Translations under genes and position numbers: made by a program
DNA from: an uncultured Pirellulaceae bacterium
GTDB lineage: Bacteria > Planctomycetota > Planctomycetia > Pirellulales > Pirellulaceae
Length of the DNA stretch: 6,833 nt
Assembly (NCBI GenBank): GCA_934255105.1
Contig: CAKQNH010000255.1
Coordinates: 1 to 6,833, forward strand
Direction of reading: 5' to 3'
Part shown: positions 1-6,116 of the stretch, one piece after another
Layout: every line of letters starts with the position of its first letter
How positions within the stretch are numbered: position 1 is the stretch's first letter
Notes under the pieces: model-generated
What the model was told of the DNA's origin: nothing
Databases searched by the model: none
The model's input: the letters and a program-made list of their open reading frames with translations, nothing else

Positions 1-206
1 ACGGAGACCAACTGTCGGCTCAGATTCTGGAATATGCTCCCAAAGTGAATCTCTTTCCACAGTCCAGAGACGTCTGCTTCACCATCGAAGATGCGATGAC
101 TCTGGAGTTTGTAAAGGACGGGTCGGGAAGCTTTGTCGAAGCCATCAGCGACCTCGGTTGGCGTGCGAAGCGGAAGCTGGACGAAGCGAGCGATCGCCGC
201 AAATGA
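1..206 (+). CDS. C-terminal fragment of a probable serine hydrolase-type protein (5' end outside window)
   Basis: An open frame runs in from the left edge, with its first complete codon at position 3, and ends at a TGA at 204-206, giving 67 readable residues. The composition looks coding: Leu-Phe-Pro-Gln-Ser is followed about 20 residues later by a hydrophobic-acidic stretch (EFVKDGSGSF), and the chain ends in a basic tail with Ala-Lys-Arg-Lys. The pattern 'FP-S...F...D....F..D..G......' ending in 'KR' recalls the small C-terminal beta domain (DUF3471-like) that follows the catalytic domain in beta-lactamase-family serine hydrolases, which are often secreted in planctomycetes. No catalytic motif lies inside the window, so this assignment is by resemblance only. 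The gene lies 333 bp upstream of hen1 and is probably not part of that operon. I am fairly sure the frame is coding and unsure of the product. Confidence 0.55.
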   Translation, partial: GDQLSAQILEYAPKVNLFPQSRDVCFTIEDAMTLEFVKDGSGSFVEAISDLGWRAKRKLDEASDRRK

Positions 207-303
207 AAGTTCAAATCCCGCCAACTGTTTCGGCGTAGAAGTGTTGATGTTCATTTACGACCTCATCTACTCCAGTTGGATATTCCCCAAATCGACTTGC
301 TCT

Positions 304-321
304 CGAGTCTTTGCAGACTCG
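304..321 (+). terminator. Perfect 7-bp hairpin, possible terminator of the upstream gene
   Basis: CGAGTCT (304-310) is followed by a TTGC loop (311-314) and its exact reverse complement AGACTCG (315-321). The hairpin lies about 100 bp after the stop of the upstream gene and well before hen1. No T-run follows on either strand, so it is not a canonical intrinsic terminator. It could end the upstream transcript together with Rho or act as an mRNA 3'-end stabiliser. Confidence 0.35.
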
Positions 322-491
322 CCATCCAGCGACAATTCCCAGTTTCTGATACTGCCCGCTGGGGGCGTTTCATAGAAGTGGACGGAGAGCAGATAAGCGA
401 ACCCTTAGCACTATTCAGTGTCTTTGCAGCATATCATTGCGCGCAAATCCCAAACCCATGACTCGCTCAGTGCCACAGTGCTGGGCGGGTT

Positions 492-509
492 TGTCATAAT
501 ATGCTGACA
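492..509 (+). promoter_or_regulatory. Inverted repeat over a -10-like hexamer: putative promoter/operator of the RNA repair operon
   Basis: TGTCA (492-496) and TGACA (505-509) are perfect inverted half-sites separated by 8 bp. The hexamer CATAAT at 495-500 matches five of six bases of the sigma-70 -10 consensus. The best -35 position (472-477, GCCACA) is weak, matching three of six. Transcription would begin near 507 and leave a leader of about 33 nt before the hen1 ATG. A palindrome overlapping the -10 element is the usual geometry for a repressor site, and an inducible repair operon would fit that. No regulator gene is present in the window. The repeat is seen directly; the promoter role is inferred. 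Confidence 0.3.
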
Positions 510-539
510 CCGAACACGAAGGCACGAGGCCCACCAGCA

Positions 540-1955
540 ATGCTCCTGACTATCTCGACAACTCGGAAACCGGCGACCGATCTGGGATTTTTGTTGCGCA
601 AACATCCAAATAGATTTCAGTCGTTCGAATTAAGCTTCGGCAGTGGCCACGTATTCTACCCGGAAGCGAATGAAGATCGTTGCGCCGCCTGCCTGATGCT
701 CGATGTGGATCCTGTCGAAATGGCTCGGGGGCGGCGCAGGCGCGATGACTCTGCGCTGGCACATTACGTGAACGACCGACCTTATGTTGCGTCGTCGTTC
801 ATGAGTACGGCGATTGCGCAAGTATTCGGATCGGCACTGGCAGGCCGTTGCAAAGACCGGCCCGACTTAGCGGAGATGCCCTTGCCTTTGGAAGTTACCA
901 TCGAAGTCTTGCCTGTAAAAGGTGGCGAGGATTTCCTGCGAAGGATGTTCGAGCCGCTCGGATATCACGTGGGAGCTCAGCGGCGAGTGCTCGACGAAAA
1001 GTTCCCAGAGTGGGGCAACAGTCCTTACTTCTCAGTCAAGCTATCCGGCACAGTGACGCTCTCGGCGTTGCTGAACCATCTATATGTCCTCATACCGGTT
1101 TTCGACAATCAGAAACATTACTTCGTGGGGCGGGACGAACTCGACAAGTTGTTGGCCAAGGGTAAGGGGTGGTTGTCGTCACACCCAGAGAAGGATGCAA
1201 TCGCAAGACGCTACTTGAAATTCCAAACGAGCCTCGTTCGCCAAGCCCTCGCCCGATTGATCGAAGTCGACAGCAATGTTCCTGCGGGCGTTTCTGCGGG
1301 CATCGACCAGCAACATGCAGAAGAAGTGCTTGAGCGGCCGCTCAGGCTGAACGACCAGCGACTCGGCGCTGTCATGGCGGCGCTACGCTCGTCGGGCGCA
1401 AAGCGAGTCGTCGATCTTGGCTGTGGCGAGGGAAAGTTGCTACGAGAGTTGCTCAAGGACAAACAGTTTGATGAAATCCTGGGTATGGATGTGTCGGTAA
1501 GGGGACTGGAGATCGCCAGCAAGCGCCTCAGGATTGACGATCTGCCGAGCTTCCAGGCCGAACGGATCAAGCTGATTCACGGCTCATTGATGTACCGAGA
1601 CAAGCGATTGGCGGGCTTCGATGCGGCAGCCGTGGTCGAAGTGATTGAACACCTCGACCCGCCACGATTGTCCGCATTTGAGCGGGTTGTGTTTCAACAT
1701 GCCAAGCCGCAAACAGTAGTATTGACGACGCCTAACGCCGAGTACAACGTCATGTGGGAAACACTGCCTGCCGGGAATTTCCGACATGCGGATCATCGAT
1801 TCGAGTGGACGCGACAGGAATTCCAGTCTTGGGCGACCGGGATAGGAGAACGCTTCGGCTACTCGGTTCGTTTTGCTCCCGTGGGGGCTGAAGATGAAGT
1901 GGTGGGACCACCGACACAAATGGGAGTCTTTCAAAGGCTGAAGGTTGAGGGATGA
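540..1955 (+). CDS. hen1: 3'-terminal RNA ribose 2'-O-methyltransferase Hen1 (bacterial type)
   Basis: Cytosolic enzyme that transfers methyl from S-adenosylmethionine to the 2'-OH of the 3'-terminal nucleotide of cleaved RNA, protecting the junction that Pnkp later seals. It has 471 residues, close to the roughly 465 of the C. thermocellum protein. Residues 1 to about 230 are the bacteria-specific N-terminal half, known in homologues to bind Pnkp and activate its ligase. The methyltransferase domain occupies about 270-471. The SAM-binding motif DLGCGEG is at 292-298. The metal ligands are E367, E370 and H371 in EVIEH, plus H419 in HADHRFEWTR; these correspond to E366, E369, H370 and H418 of C. 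thermocellum Hen1, which marks it as the Mn-dependent family. I chose the ATG at 540 because homologues begin MLLTI and a GAGG lies 10 nt upstream (526-529). An in-frame ATG at 501 would add 13 uncharacteristic residues and overlap the putative promoter. It is the first gene of the operon. Confidence 0.96.
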   Translation: MLLTISTTRKPATDLGFLLRKHPNRFQSFELSFGSGHVFYPEANEDRCAACLMLDVDPVEMARGRRRRDDSALAHYVNDRPYVASSFMSTAIAQVFGSALAGRCKDRPDLAEMPLPLEVTIEVLPVKGGEDFLRRMFEPLGYHVGAQRRVLDEKFPEWGNSPYFSVKLSGTVTLSALLNHLYVLIPVFDNQKHYFVGRDELDKLLAKGKGWLSSHPEKDAIARRYLKFQTSLVRQALARLIEVDSNVPAGVSAGIDQQHAEEVLERPLRLNDQRLGAVMAALRSSGAKRVVDLGCGEGKLLRELLKDKQFDEILGMDVSVRGLEIASKRLRIDDLPSFQAERIKLIHGSLMYRDKRLAGFDAAAVVEVIEHLDPPRLSAFERVVFQHAKPQTVVLTTPNAEYNVMWETLPAGNFRHADHRFEWTRQEFQSWATGIGERFGYSVRFAPVGAEDEVVGPPTQMGVFQRLKVEG

Positions 1956-1963
1956 AGGATGAA
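1936..1963 (+). repeat. Four-copy degenerate heptamer tract (GGNTGAR) across the hen1 stop codon
   Basis: Four heptamers lie head to tail: GGCTGAA (1936-1942), GGTTGAG (1943-1949), GGATGAA (1950-1956) and GGATGAA (1957-1963). The hen1 TGA (1953-1955) lies in the third copy, and the last residues of Hen1 (Leu-Lys-Val-Glu-Gly) are encoded by the repeat beyond the conserved domain. The unit is not a multiple of three, so gain or loss of a copy inside the coding part would change the reading frame of the Hen1 tail. Confidence 0.6.
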
Positions 1964-1989
1964 CACAGCGATTTGAAGACTCGATTGCT

Positions 1990-1994
1990 GGAGG
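1990..1994 (+). promoter_or_regulatory. Ribosome binding site that fixes the GTG start of the HEAT-like gene
   Basis: A strong Shine-Dalgarno sequence, GGAGG, lies 7 nt before a GTG at 2002. It is the best ribosome binding site in the window and supports GTG as the start codon of the middle gene. The flanking enzyme genes have weaker signals: GAGG before hen1, and none evident before pnkp. Confidence 0.7.
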
Positions 1995-2001
1995 TACAGC
2001 A

Positions 2002-3324
2002 GTGAAGTTCATCGACTTCTCGCCCTCGAGGTCGCCCTCGCTCGACCAGCAGCGCGACGCTTTACGAAAAGGTCTCGGTCGCGCCGTGCAATGGGCGAGC
2101 GCTGGATGCCTTGCCGATGAGCCTTTGCTGGATGCGTGCTTGAAAGACCAGCGGCACGACATGCAAATTGACGGTAGTCGAGCGAAGTGGCTCTGGCAAA
2201 TGATCGAGATTCTCGATGCCAAAGATCGTTTCCGAGTTCCCATTCTCCATGCACTCTACGAGTTAGCCGACGCCCGCAGCGCGTACCAGCTATGTGGACT
2301 TGGCTATCACTACGCTAATTCTAGAGATGAAGCATTCCTCGCCAGACTTTACAAAATCGTCGAAGACAGAATATTCACAGACTACCCGGAGCTTGGCGAG
2401 TCCGAAATCCTCCGGCTGGATGGACAGAAAGCATTTGAATTCATTGCGCGACTTCGAGGCGAGGAACTATTTCAAAGGGACTGGGATTGGTACGACGGCA
2501 CCTTTGTGAATGAGGCCGTAAAGCTACTGGGGGAAAGCGAAGTTCGTGAACACCTTCGCAATTCAGACGACAAGGCGCTACGTCGATTTCGAGATCTTTG
2601 GGATTTGGACACACAAGCTAGGGAGCAACCTACACACCCCAACCTTCAAGAACGAATGCAGTCGGTCTCGGTCGAAGACATACTTTCCGAAGTACGCAAA
2701 GAAAAACCGTCAATCTTTTCTTTCCGAGGTTGGGGAATGCGAGCCGTCGACTCCGACTTAGAGACGGTACTCGAACAACTTTGGGCATCCTCAGAGCCGG
2801 CGGAAACGGTCTGCTTACTCCGGATTTTTTCCAACCGCGCATTGCCCATATTCGATTCTCGCCTAATCGAACTTTGCCAACACACCGACGAACTAGTGCG
2901 CCGCTGGGCGTTCATTGCGTTGAAGGAGAATTCCGCCCCAGCGATCCACCAGTTCGCTCTTAGCAAGCTTCGCGGCGGAGGCCATCAGGCTATCGCTCTG
3001 CTCATCAACAACCACGAGCAGGGCGACGAGCAAGCTATTTTGAGTGCCCTTGAGCTACCGTGCGATCAAGATGAACTCCACTGGATGCTATTTGATGTCA
3101 TTAAGATCCTTAAAAACAACCCCAATCCCGATGCGCCACAGTTAGGTGTCGTCGCTTATGCGTCAACTCCGTGCGGGCAGTGCCGAATGTCTGCTGCGCA
3201 GTGGCTCCACAAACATCAAGTTGCTCCCGACTGGCTCACAAAGGAATGCCGGTTTGATTCTGTTGAGGATACCAGAGCGATAGTTGCATCATTGGAAAGG
3301 AAATCGGGAGACGCGAAAGAATAG
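2002..3324 (+). CDS. HEAT-repeat-like protein of unknown function within the Hen1/Pnkp operon
   Basis: A 440-residue, mostly alpha-helical, soluble-looking protein without signal peptide or membrane segment. Residues 23-28 (KGLGRA) and about 42-64 (LLDAC... followed by DMQIDGSRAKWL) form a well-marked N-terminal block. A middle block around 130-190 is rich in Arg, Asp and aromatic residues. Paired amphipathic helices of HEAT type are clearest around 250-350, for example VRRWAFIALKEN at 299-310. Near the C-terminus is a CxxC motif (C391, C394, followed by R395), with a further Cys at 416 in an 'EC-x-x-D' context. This combination resembles a family of uncharacterised bacterial HEAT-repeat proteins, but I cannot name a function. 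No nuclease, ligase or nucleotidyl-transfer motif is visible. HEAT solenoids usually bind proteins or nucleic acid, so a scaffold or RNA-binding partner is the simplest guess. The gene starts 46 bp after hen1 and ends 10 bp before pnkp, which implies co-transcription. Confidence 0.88.
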   Translation: MKFIDFSPSRSPSLDQQRDALRKGLGRAVQWASAGCLADEPLLDACLKDQRHDMQIDGSRAKWLWQMIEILDAKDRFRVPILHALYELADARSAYQLCGLGYHYANSRDEAFLARLYKIVEDRIFTDYPELGESEILRLDGQKAFEFIARLRGEELFQRDWDWYDGTFVNEAVKLLGESEVREHLRNSDDKALRRFRDLWDLDTQAREQPTHPNLQERMQSVSVEDILSEVRKEKPSIFSFRGWGMRAVDSDLETVLEQLWASSEPAETVCLLRIFSNRALPIFDSRLIELCQHTDELVRRWAFIALKENSAPAIHQFALSKLRGGGHQAIALLINNHEQGDEQAILSALELPCDQDELHWMLFDVIKILKNNPNPDAPQLGVVAYASTPCGQCRMSAAQWLHKHQVAPDWLTKECRFDSVEDTRAIVASLERKSGDAKE

Positions 3325-3334
3325 CGACTACGAA

Positions 3335-5938
3335 ATGCAAATACAAATACCAAACCTCAGCCTCGTCGTTCTGATCGGTCCCAGTGGGGCGGGCAAGAGT
3401 ACCTTTGCGCAGGCACACTTCCTGAAAACTGAAGTGCTATCCTCGGACTTTTGCCGTGGGCTAGTGAGTGACAACGAGAACGATCAAGCAGCAACGAATG
3501 ATGCCTTTGACGTGCTCAACTTCGTCGCCTCGAAGCGGTTGGCGGCAGGCAAACTGACCGTCATCGACGCCACAAATGTCCAGCCCGAAGCTCGCAAGCC
3601 CTTGGTGAAGCTGGCCCGTGAATTTCATGTGCTACCGGTGGCTATCGTCTTGGATTTGCCAGAAAAGCTCTGCAATGGTCGCAATAAAGACCGACCGGAT
3701 CGCACATTCGGACCACACGTCATCCGTCAGCAACGGTCGCAGCTGCGGCAATCGTTGAAAAAACTCAGTCGCGAAGGATTCCGCCACATCTTCGTACTGG
3801 AATCACCCGAGGAAGTCACAGCCGTTACCATCGAGCGAGTTCCGCTGTGGAACGACAAGCGCGCCGAGCATGGACCGTTTGACATCATTGGAGATGTTCA
3901 TGGTTGCGCTGACGAACTAGAGGAGCTGTTGATCAAACTGGGATATGTTAGGTCGGATCTGCTGAGCGACGATCTGAGCTGGAGCAAGCTCTGCTACACG
4001 CATCCCGAGGGACGCAAGGCGGTCTTCGTCGGCGATCTCGTGGACCGTGGCCCACGAACCGTGGGTACACTCAGTATCGCTCGAAACATGTGCGAAGCAG
4101 GATCAGCGTTTTGCGTGCCGGGCAACCATGATGTGAAGCTGCTACGGAAGCTACGTGGAAAAGACGTGCGTGTTACGCATGGATTGGCCGAGTCATTGGC
4201 TGACATCGAGTCCATCCCCGAAGAAAAACAAGCCGCGTTCCGAATGCAAGTGATTGATTTCATCGACGGACTGGTGAGCCATTACGTGCTCGATGACGGT
4301 AAGCTTGTCGTCGCCCACGCTGGTATGAAAGCCGAGATGCAGGGACGGGGCAGCGGCAAGGTGCGCGAATTTGCGCTTTACGGAGAAACGACAGGCGAGA
4401 CGGACGAATTTGGCCTGCCGATAAGACACAATTGGGCCGCAGAATATCGCGGATCCACGATGGTCGTTTACGGCCACACGCCGGTTCCCGAACCGCAGTG
4501 GCTCAACAAAACCATCAACATCGATACCGGTTGTGTCTTTGGCGGGAAATTGACGGCACTGCGATACCCCGAGCAGGAACTTGTCTCCGTCAAAGCGAAC
4601 AGGACATACTGTGAACCGGCCCGGCCGTTCCTTGCCGACCAGGACAAGTCACCAAGTCTTACGTCTCAGCAAATTCAGGATGACCTCCTCGATGCCGACG
4701 ACGTAATCGGGAAAAGAATCATTTCGACACGGCTGCGCCATAATATTACGATCCGAGAGGAAAACGCTACCGCTGCGCTCGAAGTCATGAGCCGTTTTGC
4801 GGCCAACCCCAAATGGTTGATCTACTTGCCTCCTACGATGTCTCCCTGCGAGACCAGCCCTGAACACGGATTCCTTGAATACCCGACACAAGCGTTCGAC
4901 TACTTCCGCAGTCAAGGCGTTTCGCAAGTCATCTGCGAAGAAAAGCATATGGGATCACGGGCGGTCGTCGTTGTTTGTAAGGACGCCAATGCTGCTCGCG
5001 AGCGGTTCCGTGTTACCGAAGGCGAGTCCGGCATCATTACCACTCGTACGGGCCGACGCTTCTTCAACGATCCTGAACTCGAAGCTGCGCTGCTCGACCG
5101 AATTATCACGGCGATGTCGAAAACCAGATTCTGGGATAAGTTCAAGACGGCATGGGCATGCCTCGATTGCGAATTGATGCCGTGGTCAGCCAAGGCTCAG
5201 GAGTTGCTGCGGTCCCAGTACGCAGCCGTCAGCGCTGCTGGCCGGGTATCCGTGCCGCATGCCGTTAGCTTACTTGAAAAAACCGCCAAGCGAATCGATG
5301 GCAACGGCGATGGTAGGATCAACGAGGTGCTGGAGCGTCTCAAGATTACGAATGCAAATCTCGACCGGTTCACGACAGCCTATCGACAATACTGTTGGTC
5401 CGTCAACTCGCTCGACGATCTCAAACTCGCCCCATTCCATCTGTTGGCGACGGAGAGCGGTGTCCATGTCGACGAAGACCATCCGTGGCACATGAGCCAA
5501 CTGGCTGATATCTGTGAAGCAGATGAGCGACTCTTGCTCGCAACCGAGAACAAGATCATCGACCTGACCAATCCTGACGATGTTACCCGCGGCGTGCAGT
5601 GGTGGCTCGATCTGACGCAGCGAGGCGGTGAAGGAATGGTGGTTAAGCCGCTCGATTTCATCACCCAAGGCAAGAAGGGACTGACGCAGCCTGCCAAAAA
5701 ATGCCGAGGCCGTGAATACCTGCGCATCATCTACGGCCCAGACTACGACACGGAAAAAAACTTGCAGCGCCTCCGCCATCGTCACCTCGGCCGAAAGCGA
5801 TCACTCGCCATCCGCGAGTTCGCACTCGGCATCGAGGCGCTGGAGCGTTTCGTTCGCAGGGAACTGCTGCGCCGAGTCCATGAATGTGTATTCGGTGTCC
5901 TAGCCTTGGAAAGCGAGCCCGTTGACCCTCGACTGTGA
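3335..5938 (+). CDS. pnkp: Polynucleotide kinase-phosphatase-ligase Pnkp (RNA end-healing and sealing enzyme)
   Basis: A trifunctional cytosolic RNA repair enzyme of 867 residues (C. thermocellum Pnkp: about 870). The 5'-kinase (1 to about 170) has P-loop GPSGAGKST at 15-23 (K21, S22), D38 and R41 in SSDFCRG, and lid arginines R116, R120 and R123. The metallophosphoesterase (about 180-470), which removes 2',3'-cyclic phosphate and 3'-phosphate, has D187 and H189 in GDVHG, D234 in GDLVDRGP, N264 and H265 in GNHD, H328 in AHAG and H381 in YGHTP. The ligase-type adenylyltransferase (about 480-867) has motif I EEKHMGSR with nucleophile K537, motif III around E613, motif IV GGEGMVVKP with E766, and motif V lysines K788 and K789. 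The C-terminal module ends in the family's typical VDPRL. I chose the ATG at 3335 because homologues start a few residues before the kinase strand; the ATG at 3284 would overlap the previous gene by 41 bp. No Shine-Dalgarno is evident, so translational coupling is likely. An EF-hand-like loop at 655-666 is unusual. Confidence 0.97.
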   Translation: MQIQIPNLSLVVLIGPSGAGKSTFAQAHFLKTEVLSSDFCRGLVSDNENDQAATNDAFDVLNFVASKRLAAGKLTVIDATNVQPEARKPLVKLAREFHVLPVAIVLDLPEKLCNGRNKDRPDRTFGPHVIRQQRSQLRQSLKKLSREGFRHIFVLESPEEVTAVTIERVPLWNDKRAEHGPFDIIGDVHGCADELEELLIKLGYVRSDLLSDDLSWSKLCYTHPEGRKAVFVGDLVDRGPRTVGTLSIARNMCEAGSAFCVPGNHDVKLLRKLRGKDVRVTHGLAESLADIESIPEEKQAAFRMQVIDFIDGLVSHYVLDDGKLVVAHAGMKAEMQGRGSGKVREFALYGETTGETDEFGLPIRHNWAAEYRGSTMVVYGHTPVPEPQWLNKTINIDTGCVFGGKLTALRYPEQELVSVKANRTYCEPARPFLADQDKSPSLTSQQIQDDLLDADDVIGKRIISTRLRHNITIREENATAALEVMSRFAANPKWLIYLPPTMSPCETSPEHGFLEYPTQAFDYFRSQGVSQVICEEKHMGSRAVVVVCKDANAARERFRVTEGESGIITTRTGRRFFNDPELEAALLDRIITAMSKTRFWDKFKTAWACLDCELMPWSAKAQELLRSQYAAVSAAGRVSVPHAVSLLEKTAKRIDGNGDGRINEVLERLKITNANLDRFTTAYRQYCWSVNSLDDLKLAPFHLLATESGVHVDEDHPWHMSQLADICEADERLLLATENKIIDLTNPDDVTRGVQWWLDLTQRGGEGMVVKPLDFITQGKKGLTQPAKKCRGREYLRIIYGPDYDTEKNLQRLRHRHLGRKRSLAIREFALGIEALERFVRRELLRRVHECVFGVLALESEPVDPRL

Positions 5939-6116
5939 CTCGTATCCGATGAACGTGTATTTTCCTCTGCCTTCACCGCTGGCTCATCTGTTACAGGTGA
6001 CTGGCTCTAACACTTGCGAATCGGTTATTCAAATGATTCGTCCACGCGTTCCGACACCATTGGTGCTCACGTCCCAAAAGCAAGCCGATGCGGCTAACGA
6101 AGCATGCACTGCCCCT
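5939..6116. terminator. Convergent intergenic region between pnkp and the sulfatase gene, with weak stem-loops
   Basis: These 178 bp separate two genes pointing at each other, so transcription should end here from both sides. Three small stem-loops can be read: TCATCTG/CAGGTGA with a 3-nt loop and one G-U pair (5984-6000), CGAATC/GATTCG with a 12-nt loop (6017-6040), and CACCA/TGGTG with almost no loop (6055-6065). None is GC-rich or followed by a T-run, so no individual terminator can be called with confidence. No gene is supported in this stretch. Confidence 0.3.

Larger units (their letters stand above)
207..539. other. Intergenic region upstream of hen1
   Basis: This 333-bp stretch holds no gene I can support. 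It contains a perfect hairpin at 304-321, a tandem octamer at 468-483 (CAGTGCCA followed by CAGTGCTG), and an inverted repeat with a -10-like hexamer at 492-509. The frame of the upstream gene stays open after its TGA from 207 to a stop at 459-461 (84 codons), but the translation shows no recognisable domain and the run is not long enough to argue strongly for coding. It could be a decayed extension of the upstream gene or chance. Confidence 0.6.

Noticed and set aside
468..490. Sigma-54 (-24/-12) promoter, considered because the E. coli rtc RNA repair operon uses one
   Set aside because: TGGCAC appears only on the opposite strand (around 471-476) and no -12 element lies at the required spacing on either strand.
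501..539. Longer Hen1 start at the ATG at 501
   Set aside because: It adds 13 residues not typical of the family, would begin inside the putative -10/inverted repeat, and homologues begin MLLTI as encoded from 540.
3284..3334. Longer Pnkp start at the ATG at 3284, overlapping the HEAT-like gene by 41 bp
   Set aside because: The added 17 residues are polar and unlike the family N-terminus. Starting at 3335 places catalytic K21, S22, D38 and R41 at the residue numbers known for C. thermocellum Pnkp.
5754..5760. Run of seven A in pnkp as a possible frameshift or slippage site
   Set aside because: The frame through it encodes the conserved family sequence before and after, so there is no sign of a real frameshift; the shifted frames give nothing meaningful.
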